This document shows, piece by piece, positions 16,481 through 24,175 of a DNA stretch of 51,467 nt. The DNA comes from Candidatus Dormiibacterota bacterium (GTDB taxonomy: Bacteria; Acidobacteriota; Polarisedimenticolia; Gp22-AA2). Below the pieces are notes generated by a model, which made no database searches, was not told the origin of the DNA, and saw only the letters and a list, made by a program, of their open reading frames with translations. Every line of letters begins with the position of its first letter. Position 1 is the stretch's first letter. The translations under genes were made by a program, and so were the position numbers. The DNA lies in contig DASQAT010000058.1 in the NCBI GenBank assembly GCA_035635555.1, forward strand, positions 1 through 51,467. Direction: 5' to 3'.

Positions 16481-17098
16481 ATGGCGCACGCTGCGACCCT
16501 GAACGGCGTCGAACGTTACGAGAACCAGCTCACCCCGGGTTGGGGGAAGCTGATGATGTGGGTGTTCCTGTGCTCCGACGCCATGTCGTTCGCGGGGCTC
16601 CTGGCGGCCTACGGGGCGGTCCGGCTGGGGAGCTCGGACTGGCCGGTTCCGGCCACGCACCTGGGTGTGCCGCTCACCGCCCTCAACACCTTCATCCTGA
16701 TCTGCAGCAGCGTCACGATGGTGAAGGCGCTGTCCGCCATCAAGCACGGCGATCGGAAGGGGCTGCTCGGTTACCTCGGAGCGACGATGCTCGGTGGCGC
16801 CACCTTCCTCGGGATCCAGGCGTACGAGTGGACGCATCTGATCATGGAGGGGATGACGATCCAGTCGAACCCCTGGGGCGTCAACACTCTGTTCGGCGCC
16901 ACCTTCTACATCCTGACCGGGTTCCACGGCTGCCACGTCCTCTCGGGAGTCATCTACCTGTTCTGCATCTTCGTGCGGGCTCTCCAGGGGGCGTACAGCG
17001 CCGAGAACAACAGCTCGGTCGAGATCGTCGGCCTGTACTGGCATTTCGTCGATCTGATCTGGATCCTCGTCTTCACATTTGTCTACTTGATCGCCTGA
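16481..17098 (+). CDS. ctaE: cytochrome c oxidase subunit III
   Basis: This is a canonical 205-residue COX3 with about five helices (the short bacterial form lacking helices I and II). The conserved membrane Glu is E116 (FLGIQAYEWTHL). FGATFYILTGFHGCHVLSGV and VEIVGLYWHFVDLIWILVF are signature stretches. It lies 74 nt after the Ehr large-subunit gene and 23 nt before subunit IV, on the opposite strand from ctaC-ctaD. A leader segment holds TTGAAT and TAAAGT 19 nt apart (16408-16438), a weak promoter candidate. The start ATG at 16481 is preceded by CCCCAGG. Compared with the 1991-2584 paralogue, this copy keeps the family Glu and is the likelier structural subunit. Confidence 0.93.
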   Translation: MAHAATLNGVERYENQLTPGWGKLMMWVFLCSDAMSFAGLLAAYGAVRLGSSDWPVPATHLGVPLTALNTFILICSSVTMVKALSAIKHGDRKGLLGYLGATMLGGATFLGIQAYEWTHLIMEGMTIQSNPWGVNTLFGATFYILTGFHGCHVLSGVIYLFCIFVRALQGAYSAENNSSVEIVGLYWHFVDLIWILVFTFVYLIA

Positions 17099-17121
17099 AG
17101 GCGGCGCGGAGGACGGCACAC

Positions 17122-17424
17122 GTGAGCGGAAAGCCCAGCGAGCACGCCGAGCCGAACTACTGGATGGTCTGGCTGTCCCTCGCCGTCCTCACCGTCGTCG
17201 AGCTTCTGGTGGCCCAGGTGCAGGGGGCGCGGGCCTTCGTCATCTTCTCCCTGTGCGCCCTGGCGCTGGTCAAGGCGGCGCTGGTGGCCGCCTACTTCAT
17301 GCACCTGAAGTTCGAGAAGTACGCCCTCATCCTGATCGTCGTGAGCCCGCTCCTCCTGTCGGGCATTCTGTACGTGGGGCTCGTCCCCGACGCCATCACG
17401 CACATTCACTGGCTGGCGCACTGA
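17122..17424 (+). CDS. ctaF: cytochrome c oxidase subunit IV (prokaryotic, caa3 type)
   Basis: This is a 100-residue protein with three hydrophobic segments. The pattern NYWMVWLSLAVLTVVELLVA at the start and LVKAALVAAYFMHLKFEKY in the middle helix is the prokaryotic COX4 signature (small subunit of caa3/aa3-type oxidases). Start is GTG at 17122 with GGAGGA 8 nt upstream. It probably stabilises the oxidase encoded on the other strand together with subunit III. The next gene begins 7 nt after its stop. Confidence 0.9.
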   Translation: MSGKPSEHAEPNYWMVWLSLAVLTVVELLVAQVQGARAFVIFSLCALALVKAALVAAYFMHLKFEKYALILIVVSPLLLSGILYVGLVPDAITHIHWLAH

Positions 17425-17431
17425 CGCGGGC

Positions 17432-18178
17432 GTGGACCGCGGCGGCGCCCTGGTCCTGTACGCCCGCGCGCCGCACGCGGGCCGCGTCAAGACGCGCATG
17501 CTCCCCTGGCTCGACGCCGGCGAGGCGCTCCGCCTGCACCTCGCCCTTCTCGAGGACAGCCTTCGTCTCCTGAGAGCCTGCGCCGTCGCGGCGGGGGCCG
17601 CCCCCTTCGTCTCGATGAGCGAGCCCTGGGAGCCCGAGGACGCGGACGGCTGCGCGGGGATCGCCGAGGCGGCCCGGGGAATGGCGCGTCTTCCTCAGAG
17701 GGGGGCGGATCTCGGCGAACGTCTCCAGGACACCTTCCGGACGCTCCTGGCCCCGGGCCTCGGGCCGGTCGTGGTCATCGGCTCGGACAGCCCGACCCTG
17801 CCCCCGGCGCATCTGACGACGGCGCTCCAAGCGCTCGCGGGCGGCGCCGATGCCGTCCTCGGGCCGGCGGACGACGGCGGCTACTGCCTGATCGGCGCCG
17901 CGCGCGATCTGCCGGGGATGTTCGAGGCGATCCCGTGGGGAACGGAGCATGTCCTGCAGGCCACGCGCGCCGCCCTCGATCGCTGCGGCGCGCGCCTCGT
18001 CCTGCTCCCCTCCTGGCACGATGTCGACCTGCCGCGGGACCTCGAACGGCTGCGCCTCGATCTCTCATCCCGCCGCCCGGACGAAGCCGCGCCGCGGAGG
18101 ACGAGCACCTTCGTGCGGGCGCTGGTCCGCGACGGCAGGCTGCCGCTCCCCCCCGCCCAGTCGCCGGGCCGACCCTAG
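17432..18178 (+). CDS. TIGR04282 family glycosyltransferase-like protein (DUF2064)
   Basis: This 248-residue GT-A-fold protein begins VLYARAPHAGRVKTRM, the nucleotide-binding N-terminus shared by this family and by sugar nucleotidyltransferases. VVVIGSDSPTLPPAHL and DDGGYCLIGA are the other family signatures. The sugar and acceptor are not established for the family. A basic, proline-rich tail follows the domain after about residue 215. It is the last gene of the plus-strand operon. Its TAG stop overlaps the TAG stop of the convergent receptor gene within a shared CTAG (18175-18178). Confidence 0.88.
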   Translation: MDRGGALVLYARAPHAGRVKTRMLPWLDAGEALRLHLALLEDSLRLLRACAVAAGAAPFVSMSEPWEPEDADGCAGIAEAARGMARLPQRGADLGERLQDTFRTLLAPGLGPVVVIGSDSPTLPPAHLTTALQALAGGADAVLGPADDGGYCLIGAARDLPGMFEAIPWGTEHVLQATRAALDRCGARLVLLPSWHDVDLPRDLERLRLDLSSRRPDEAAPRRTSTFVRALVRDGRLPLPPAQSPGRP

Positions 18179-21100
18179 AAATCGATCCGGAATCCGACCT
18201 GGAACCTGCGGCCGAAGCGCCTCTCCCCGTTCACTTGAAGCGGGCCGCTGGGAGTCAGGACCGCGCCGGCCGCGATGTGCGTCTGCGAGAAGGGAGTCGG
18301 CTCGTAGGTGAAGATCCGCAGGTCGTCGCGGTTGAGAAGGTTGAAGACTTCGAACGACAGCGCCGCCGACCGCCGCCCGAGCACGATCATCTTGCGCGCC
18401 TGGAGGTTGACGTCGAAGACCGGATCGTTGCGCTCGCTGTTGCGGTGCAGCTGCACGAAGCGCAGGTTCTGCCCGGGCTCCGCGGCGGTGTAGCCGTAGC
18501 GGGTCCGGAACTGCTGGTAGTCGACGTCGTCGAACGCGAAGAAGCGCGAGATGATCGAGTACGGCAGCCCCGAAGCCCAGGACAGAGACGTCCCCACCTG
18601 CCAGTCGTGCGGGAGGAAGAACGCCGCGTTCAGCTTCACGACGTGTCTCTGGTCGTAGGACAGGTAGCCGGTCTCCGATTCCACCGTGGAGGGGTCGTTG
18701 CCGAGGCGCGACTGGAAGTCTTCGGCGTCCCCCAGCGCGCGCGAGTAGGTGTAGGAGCCCTGCATCTGCCAGCGGCGGGAGAGGCGCCGGGTCAGGGCCA
18801 GCTCGATCCCGCGGTAGCGCGCCTCGTTGAAGTTGCCTACGCGCAGGACCTGGTTGAAAAAGATGTTGTGGATGTAGAGATCGGGCCGCCCGTCGGGGGC
18901 CCGATGGGCGGAGCCGAAATCGAACCCCTGGCTGTTGCCAAGCAGGATCAGGGCGCCCAGCCGGTCGAGAGGCTGGCCGGCCTCGTCGAAGCGCAGGAAG
19001 TGGTTTACGTCGATGTCCTGGAGCTGCTGCCGAAAGCGGCGGTCGACGAAGGTGACCGACAGCGCCACCTCGGGGGCGATCTCGCGCTCGAAGCCGAAGG
19101 TGAGCTCGTCGCTGAACGGGGTCCGGAGATTGCGATCGACCTGCGTCGCCGAGGGGGGCGCCTTCGAGATCAGGGCGCCTACGCCGTCGTCGGGGATCAG
19201 GGTGGGATTGACCCCGTCCGGGTCGTCGGCGTAGTACCGGTTGACCTGGTCCGGTCCCTGCTCCCCGACGATCGTGCTGAGGAACAACTTGTCGAAGTAG
19301 CGCCCCCAGGTCGCGAAGATCTTGGTCCGTCCGTTCGACATCGGGTCCCACGAGACCGACAATCGCGGCGAGAGGTTGTTGTTGGTGATCGCGAAGTTCT
19401 CGCGCACCTGGGGGTTCACGCCGTTCCTGGCGAGCTCCGCCGGATCGGCCCCTACACCCGTCGGCAGGATGCCGAGCGAGCGGAGACTCTCGGAGTCGAA
19501 GGCCACGCTGGCATGGTGCCTCGTGAGCCGTGCCAGCGTCGCCACCCGCAGCGGCTCGCTGATGAACGCTATGGTCTGGTTGATGTTCCCCTGGCCCCTG
19601 AAGATCGGATCCGTCAGGATTCCATGCGGGTCGCCGCTCCCGAACCCTCCGAGCTCGAGCAGGCGATCGAACCCTTCCCCCTCGATCGCCGGCTCGAAGA
19701 AGGAGTAGCCGAAGGTTCTGTCGATCTCGCGCTCGAACCTCACGCCCAGGCCGAGGCTCAGGTTCGGGATCGGCCGGTAGGTGTCCTGGACGTACAGCCC
19801 GGCGGTGACGCCGGTCGCCTCCCCCGAGACCGTGTTCTCGGCCGGCAGGAGGAAGCTCGTCGTCGGGATCGGCAGGACGCTCGTCACCCCTTCCGGCGGC
19901 TCGCAGCTCGGCGGATCGCACGTGACGACGCCGGAGGACAGCACCGGGCGCTCGTTCGTCGTGCGTCCGAAACCCTCCCGCTCGAACACCCCTCCCAGCT
20001 TGATATCGTGGCTCCCCCTGAAATCGGCGACGAAGACGCTCAGGTCCTGGCGCAGGGTGAAGCGCCGGCGCGAGTCGGAGAAGTCCTGGTAGTACGGCCC
20101 GGACGTCACGCCGGTGTCCCGGTTGATGGTGTAGCCGCGGTCGGCGGGCATGGGCCGAAGCTCGTCGTACGGATAGAGAGAGGAGGGGCGCGTCACGTCG
20201 TCCAGCCTGCCGTTGCCGTTCCTGTCCTCGGTCGGGCTCAGGACACCGTCTCCGTTGATGTCCTCCCCAAAATCCAGGATCCCGTTGTGATTGAGGTCCT
20301 CGGCGGGGTCCGCCCGTCCGTTGCAGTTGCGATCTTCACGCTGGGACCCCTCGCACAGTCCCCCCAAGAACTGGACGTAATACTTGTAGCTGAAGACAGG
20401 ATCAAAAGTGTAGGTGTAAACGTACTTCGTGCGGTAGGGCGTGAGATGACCATCGTGATCCAGATCTTCACCGGGATCGAGTTTGCCGTTGAGGTTCGCG
20501 TCTTCGAAGACGTCGAACTTGCCGTCGCCGTCGTAGTCTTCGCCGGGGTCTCTTTCGTAGGCTTCGATCATGCCGTTCTGGTTGGAATCGGTCCAGGTCG
20601 TACCGTTGCCGTTGGTATCCGGTCCGAGGTTCGGCAGGATCGCGGGCCTCTGATCGAAGAACGACGCCGAGGTCTCGAGCGACACCAGGGGGCTCAGGAC
20701 GGCGGTCGATTTGAGCGTCGCCATCGTCCCGCCCATCTTGAGGGTGTAGCCGCTCTCCGCCCGGGTGAAGCTGTTCAGCCCTTCGTTGAGGTAGTCCTGG
20801 GGGTCGTAGTTCAGCGACAGGGCCACGCGGTGACTGGGGCTGGCCTGCCAGGTCACCTTGGCGAACTCGCGCCACTCGCGCACGCCCCGCAGGAACGCCG
20901 CGTTCAACGAGTTCACCGGGTCGTCCCTCTGGATGAACTCGTTGGCCAGGTAGAACCAGGCCCTGTCCTTCAGGAACGGACCACCGATCGACAGGAACGG
21001 CAGGTAGTCGTTGAAGTGCAGGTCCCGCAGGCCGCTCTCCCCCACCCCGGCGTGCAGCCGGGGATCGTCGATCCCGGCGCCGTCGCCATCCAGGATCGAG

Positions 21101-21867
21101 CCGCGCCAGAAGAACTTGAACGTCCCCTGGAACTCGTTCCCGCCCGACTTGGTGACGATGTCCGCGAACCCTCCCTGGGCCCGTCCGAATTCCGCCGTGG
21201 CCCCCGAGGTCTTGATCTGGATTTCCTGAATCGACTCGATATTGAGCTGGGCGCCGATCTTCCCGGTCAGCGGGTCGCTGGTCGATACGCCGTCCACCAG
21301 AGTGACGACATCGGTGTCCCGCGCCCCGTGGATGTTCGGATTGCCGTCGCCGTCCACGTCCGTGACGCCCGGGGCCAGGGTGAGGATGTCCTGGTAATTG
21401 CGCCCCAGGATCGGGAGCGCGTCGACGAACTCCGAGGAGAGGTTCGTCTGCGTGGTGGTCTCCTCCAGGCTGACGACGCTCGGCTTCGCACGCACCTCCA
21501 CCCGCTCCCGCAGCTTCGTCTCGGGGGAAAGAACGATGCGGACCTCGCTGACGCGCCCCGCCGACACCTCCACATCGGAGAGCACGACGCTCGCGAACCC
21601 CTGAAGGCTGACGCGCAGGCTGTAGTCGCGGGACGACGGAAGTCCCGGCACGATGAACATCCCCGCCTTGTCCGTGATCGCACCGCGACCGGTGATCCCC
21701 TGGCCGGCGTTCGCGACCACGACCACGACCCCGGGAAGCGGCACCCCCCCGTCGTCGGTGACCGCGCCGCGCAGGACACCCGTGGTCTGGCCCCAGGCGA
21801 CTCCGGGGATGAGCAGGCAGACGATCATGCCGGCCGCGAACACTGCTGATCCTGGAATCAGGCGCAC
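18175..21867 (-). CDS. TonB-dependent receptor (Oar-like) with EF-hand-like repeat insert
   Basis: This is a 1230-residue outer-membrane protein. A signal peptide ending AWG is followed by a carboxypeptidase-regulatory-like domain (about 28-112), a plug domain (about 125-235, with PILGRNYQDILTLAPGV and VVTLVDGVSTSDP) and a long beta-barrel ending RIDF with a terminal aromatic residue. In the barrel, residues about 417-557 form an insertion of about nine DxNxNGxxDxxED motifs resembling EF-hand/dockerin calcium loops. Two Cys in the insert and two elsewhere (CDPPSCEPP) are unusual for the family. Start is GTG with AAGGG upstream, inside a small hairpin. The gene follows recG by 27 nt. Ligand unknown; Oar-type receptors usually import or secrete peptides or large substrates. 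Confidence 0.92.
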   Translation of the reverse strand: MRLIPGSAVFAAGMIVCLLIPGVAWGQTTGVLRGAVTDDGGVPLPGVVVVVANAGQGITGRGAITDKAGMFIVPGLPSSRDYSLRVSLQGFASVVLSDVEVSAGRVSEVRIVLSPETKLRERVEVRAKPSVVSLEETTTQTNLSSEFVDALPILGRNYQDILTLAPGVTDVDGDGNPNIHGARDTDVVTLVDGVSTSDPLTGKIGAQLNIESIQEIQIKTSGATAEFGRAQGGFADIVTKSGGNEFQGTFKFFWRGSILDGDGAGIDDPRLHAGVGESGLRDLHFNDYLPFLSIGGPFLKDRAWFYLANEFIQRDDPVNSLNAAFLRGVREWREFAKVTWQASPSHRVALSLNYDPQDYLNEGLNSFTRAESGYTLKMGGTMATLKSTAVLSPLVSLETSASFFDQRPAILPNLGPDTNGNGTTWTDSNQNGMIEAYERDPGEDYDGDGKFDVFEDANLNGKLDPGEDLDHDGHLTPYRTKYVYTYTFDPVFSYKYYVQFLGGLCEGSQREDRNCNGRADPAEDLNHNGILDFGEDINGDGVLSPTEDRNGNGRLDDVTRPSSLYPYDELRPMPADRGYTINRDTGVTSGPYYQDFSDSRRRFTLRQDLSVFVADFRGSHDIKLGGVFEREGFGRTTNERPVLSSGVVTCDPPSCEPPEGVTSVLPIPTTSFLLPAENTVSGEATGVTAGLYVQDTYRPIPNLSLGLGVRFEREIDRTFGYSFFEPAIEGEGFDRLLELGGFGSGDPHGILTDPIFRGQGNINQTIAFISEPLRVATLARLTRHHASVAFDSESLRSLGILPTGVGADPAELARNGVNPQVRENFAITNNNLSPRLSVSWDPMSNGRTKIFATWGRYFDKLFLSTIVGEQGPDQVNRYYADDPDGVNPTLIPDDGVGALISKAPPSATQVDRNLRTPFSDELTFGFEREIAPEVALSVTFVDRRFRQQLQDIDVNHFLRFDEAGQPLDRLGALILLGNSQGFDFGSAHRAPDGRPDLYIHNIFFNQVLRVGNFNEARYRGIELALTRRLSRRWQMQGSYTYSRALGDAEDFQSRLGNDPSTVESETGYLSYDQRHVVKLNAAFFLPHDWQVGTSLSWASGLPYSIISRFFAFDDVDYQQFRTRYGYTAAEPGQNLRFVQLHRNSERNDPVFDVNLQARKMIVLGRRSAALSFEVFNLLNRDDLRIFTYEPTPFSQTHIAAGAVLTPSGPLQVNGERRFGRRFQVGFRIDF
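20197..20619 (-). repeat. EF-hand/dockerin-like acidic repeat block inside the receptor barrel
   Basis: Residues about 417-557 contain successive Asp/Asn/Gly loops such as DYDGDGKFDVFED, DANLNGKLDPGED, DRNCNGRADPAED, DLNHNGILDFGED, DINGDGVLSPTED and DRNGNGRLDD. The spacing is that of calcium loops (D-x-[DN]-x-[DN]-G). They are separated in two groups by a Tyr-rich stretch (about 466-487). The repeats are degenerate at DNA level. Confidence 0.8.
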
Positions 21868-21876
21868 GATTTCGGA

Positions 21877-21891
21877 CCCTTCGTTGAAGGG
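21877..21891 (-). promoter_or_regulatory. small hairpin over the receptor ribosome-binding site
   Basis: The 27-nt gap between recG and the receptor gene holds a five-base-pair inverted repeat (CCCTT / AAGGG with a five-base loop). Its 3' arm is on the Shine-Dalgarno-like AAGGG about 9 nt before the GTG start. It could lower translation of the receptor from the recG transcript; no experiment supports this. Confidence 0.35.
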
Positions 21892-21894
21892 ATT

Positions 21895-24000
21895 CTACAC
21901 TATCTGGATGAGTCCCAGCCGTCCGGACCAGCGCCGTTCGAGGTGCAGGACCAGGTCGTGGCGCCGCGGGGAGGTGCCCAGGGAGGCGGCGGTCTCGAAG
22001 GCCTCGCGACGGGCGTCGGCGAGGATGTCGTGGTCGCGCAGGATATCGCCGATGCGCAGGTCCGTGAGGCCGGACTGGCGGGTGCCCAGGAACTCGCCCG
22101 GACCGCGCATCTTCAGATCTTCGCGGGCGATGACGAAGCCGTCCTGGGTCGAGGCCAGGATGTCGAGCCGGCGGCGCGCCTCGTCGGTCGCCCGCGGCCC
22201 CGGCATCAGGATGCAGCTGGACTCGTGCGCTCCGCGACCGACGCGGCCGCGGAGCTGGTGGAGCTGGGACAGTCCGAAACGCTCGGCCTGCTCGATCACC
22301 ATCACCGTCGCGTTCCTGACGTCGATGCCGACCTCGATCACGGTCGTCGCGACCAGGATCGGCAGGGCGCCGGAGGCGAAGTCCGCCATGACCGCATCGC
22401 GGTCCTGCGTCTTGAGACGGCCGTGAACGAGACCGACCTTCAGGTCGGGGAAGATCTTCCGCGACAGGGTCCTCTGCATCTCGACCGCGGCCTTCAGGTC
22501 CGCCTGACCGGTCTCCTCCACGAGCGGATAGACGACGTAGACCTGCCGGCCCTCGCCGACCTGCGCCCGCACGAAGTCGTACATCTGCGCCCGCGACTCC
22601 TCACCGCGCACCACCGTCCGGACGGGCCGGCGCCCGGGCGGCATCTCGTCGATGACTGAAAGCTCGAGGTCTCCGTAAACCGTGAGCGCGAGCGACCTCG
22701 GGATCGGCGTCGCGGTCATGACCAGGACATCCGTACGCGCCCCCTTGCCCCGCAGCCCCGCGCGCTGCGCTACGCCGAACCGGTGTTGCTCGTCGATGAT
22801 CGCCAGGCGCAGCGACTTGAACCGCACCTCGTCTTCCAGCAGGGCGTGCGTGCCGACCACAATCGGGATCATCCCCGTGCGCAGGCCGGTCGCCACCTGC
22901 CGGCGGGCCGAGCCGGTCACAGCAGAGGTCAGGAGGCCCACCGTGCGGCCCGTTCCCCGGAGCAGGGTCTGGAACGTTCGATGGTGCTGTTCCGCCAGGA
23001 TCTCGGTCGGCGCCATGAACGCCGCCTGGTGGCCGTTCTCGACGACGAGGAGCGCCGACAGCAGCGCCACGACCGTCTTGCCGCAGCCCACGTCCCCCTG
23101 CAGCAGCCGGTTCATCGGGTGTCCCGACATCAGGTCGTCGGCGATCTCCTTCAAGGTCCTGCGCTGCGCGGGGGTCAGATGAAACGGCAGGACCGCCCGC
23201 AGCCGGGCCCGGATGGCGTCGTCGACGCGCAGACCGGGCTCGCTCGGCCGGGACTCGCGCTCCTGCCGCGCCAGGGCGAATCCGAGCTGCAGGAAGAAGA
23301 ACTCTTCGAAAATCAGCCGCCGGTGGAACGGGGACCGGAACTCGTTCAGCGCATCCAGATCCGCCTCCGCGGGGGGAAAGTGGGCTGAGGCGATCGCCTC
23401 GCGGCGCGCCGGATAACCGCGTTTCTCCGCCAGGCCGGCCGGCAGAGGATCCGGGAAGGACTGCGGCAGGGCTTTCAGGATCGAATGCACCAGCCGCCGA
23501 ATGGCGCGCGAGGACAGACCGGGGAGCCTCGGGTAGACCGGCACGACTCGCCCGGTGTGGATCGACTCCTGGTCGTCGTCCGACAGGATCTCCGCCTGGG
23601 GGCTCTGCAGCACCAGAGCGCGCCGCCCGTAGCGCGAGATGGACGCCTCCCCGTACAGGATCACTTCGCGACCGGCAGGCAGGGCCGTGCGCAGGTACGG
23701 TTGGTTGAAGAAGATCACCCTGATCGACCCGCTGTCGTCCTGGATCAGCGCCTCGAATATGGTGAAACCCCGCGCGCGCGTCCGGCGCAGGACGGACGTC
23801 ACGACCCGCCCGCGCACGGTGGCCTTGAATCCCGGTGTGAGCGAGGCGATCGGGAAGAACCGGCTCCTGTCCTCGTAGCGGAAGGGCAGGTGCAGGAGAA
23901 GATCCTCGATCGTCTTCAGGGCGCGTGCCTCGAGGTCCTCGGCCCTTTTCGGACCAAGCCCTTTGAGGTCACGCAGGGGAGTCGCGAGGGACAGCGCCAT
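21895..24000 (-). CDS. recG: ATP-dependent DNA helicase RecG
   Basis: RecG remodels stalled replication forks and Holliday junctions. The 701-residue protein has an N-terminal wedge/OB domain (about 45-190). Then come helicase motifs: motif I LLQGDVGCGKTVVAL, Ia FMAPTEILAEQH, II DEQHRFGV (DEQH), III VMTATPIPRSLAL, the IV-V region with VATTVIEVGIDVRNATVMVI and VI QLHQLRGRVGRG. The C-terminal RecG motif MRGPGEFLGTRQSG is present. The ATG at 24000 has no Shine-Dalgarno but lies 6 nt after a TATAAT, so the message may be leaderless. A longer upstream frame runs through the promoter region and is rejected. Confidence 0.96.
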   Translation of the reverse strand: MALSLATPLRDLKGLGPKRAEDLEARALKTIEDLLLHLPFRYEDRSRFFPIASLTPGFKATVRGRVVTSVLRRTRARGFTIFEALIQDDSGSIRVIFFNQPYLRTALPAGREVILYGEASISRYGRRALVLQSPQAEILSDDDQESIHTGRVVPVYPRLPGLSSRAIRRLVHSILKALPQSFPDPLPAGLAEKRGYPARREAIASAHFPPAEADLDALNEFRSPFHRRLIFEEFFFLQLGFALARQERESRPSEPGLRVDDAIRARLRAVLPFHLTPAQRRTLKEIADDLMSGHPMNRLLQGDVGCGKTVVALLSALLVVENGHQAAFMAPTEILAEQHHRTFQTLLRGTGRTVGLLTSAVTGSARRQVATGLRTGMIPIVVGTHALLEDEVRFKSLRLAIIDEQHRFGVAQRAGLRGKGARTDVLVMTATPIPRSLALTVYGDLELSVIDEMPPGRRPVRTVVRGEESRAQMYDFVRAQVGEGRQVYVVYPLVEETGQADLKAAVEMQRTLSRKIFPDLKVGLVHGRLKTQDRDAVMADFASGALPILVATTVIEVGIDVRNATVMVIEQAERFGLSQLHQLRGRVGRGAHESSCILMPGPRATDEARRRLDILASTQDGFVIAREDLKMRGPGEFLGTRQSGLTDLRIGDILRDHDILADARREAFETAASLGTSPRRHDLVLHLERRWSGRLGLIQIV

Positions 24001-24006
24001 GGCCGG

Positions 24007-24012
24007 ATTATA
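24007..24012 (-). promoter_or_regulatory. -10 element placing the recG transcription start at its ATG
   Basis: TATAAT on the minus strand ends 6 nt before the recG ATG and no purine-rich ribosome-binding site is present in between. No good -35 box is visible at 16-18 nt upstream. The layout predicts a leaderless recG transcript. Confidence 0.5.
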
Positions 24013-24118
24013 GACGACCGGGCGTCCGGCCCGGGATCGGCGCGGCAGGGCTCTTCCCCGGCTACACTTTCGTGCACAGAGGGCGCGCCAGCCGCAGCGC
24101 TCTGGACTCACAAGTACA

Positions 24119-24147
24119 TTGACCTGCAAGGGTTTGTGTCATATATT
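24119..24147 (+). promoter_or_regulatory. sigma70-like promoter for the HQVAH secreted protein gene
   Basis: TTGACC (24119-24124) and TATATT (24142-24147) are separated by 17 nt. Transcription would start near 24154, about 22 nt before the ATG at 24176. Confidence 0.7.
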
Positions 24148-24175
24148 TTCTGCCACGAGAGGTCCTCGAGGCCAC

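Noticed and set aside
17935-21849. Long plus-strand frame opposite the TonB-dependent receptor
   Set aside because: It is antisense to a clearly homologous gene, has Arg/Val/Glu-rich biased composition and no recognisable domain; an effect of GC-rich codon bias.
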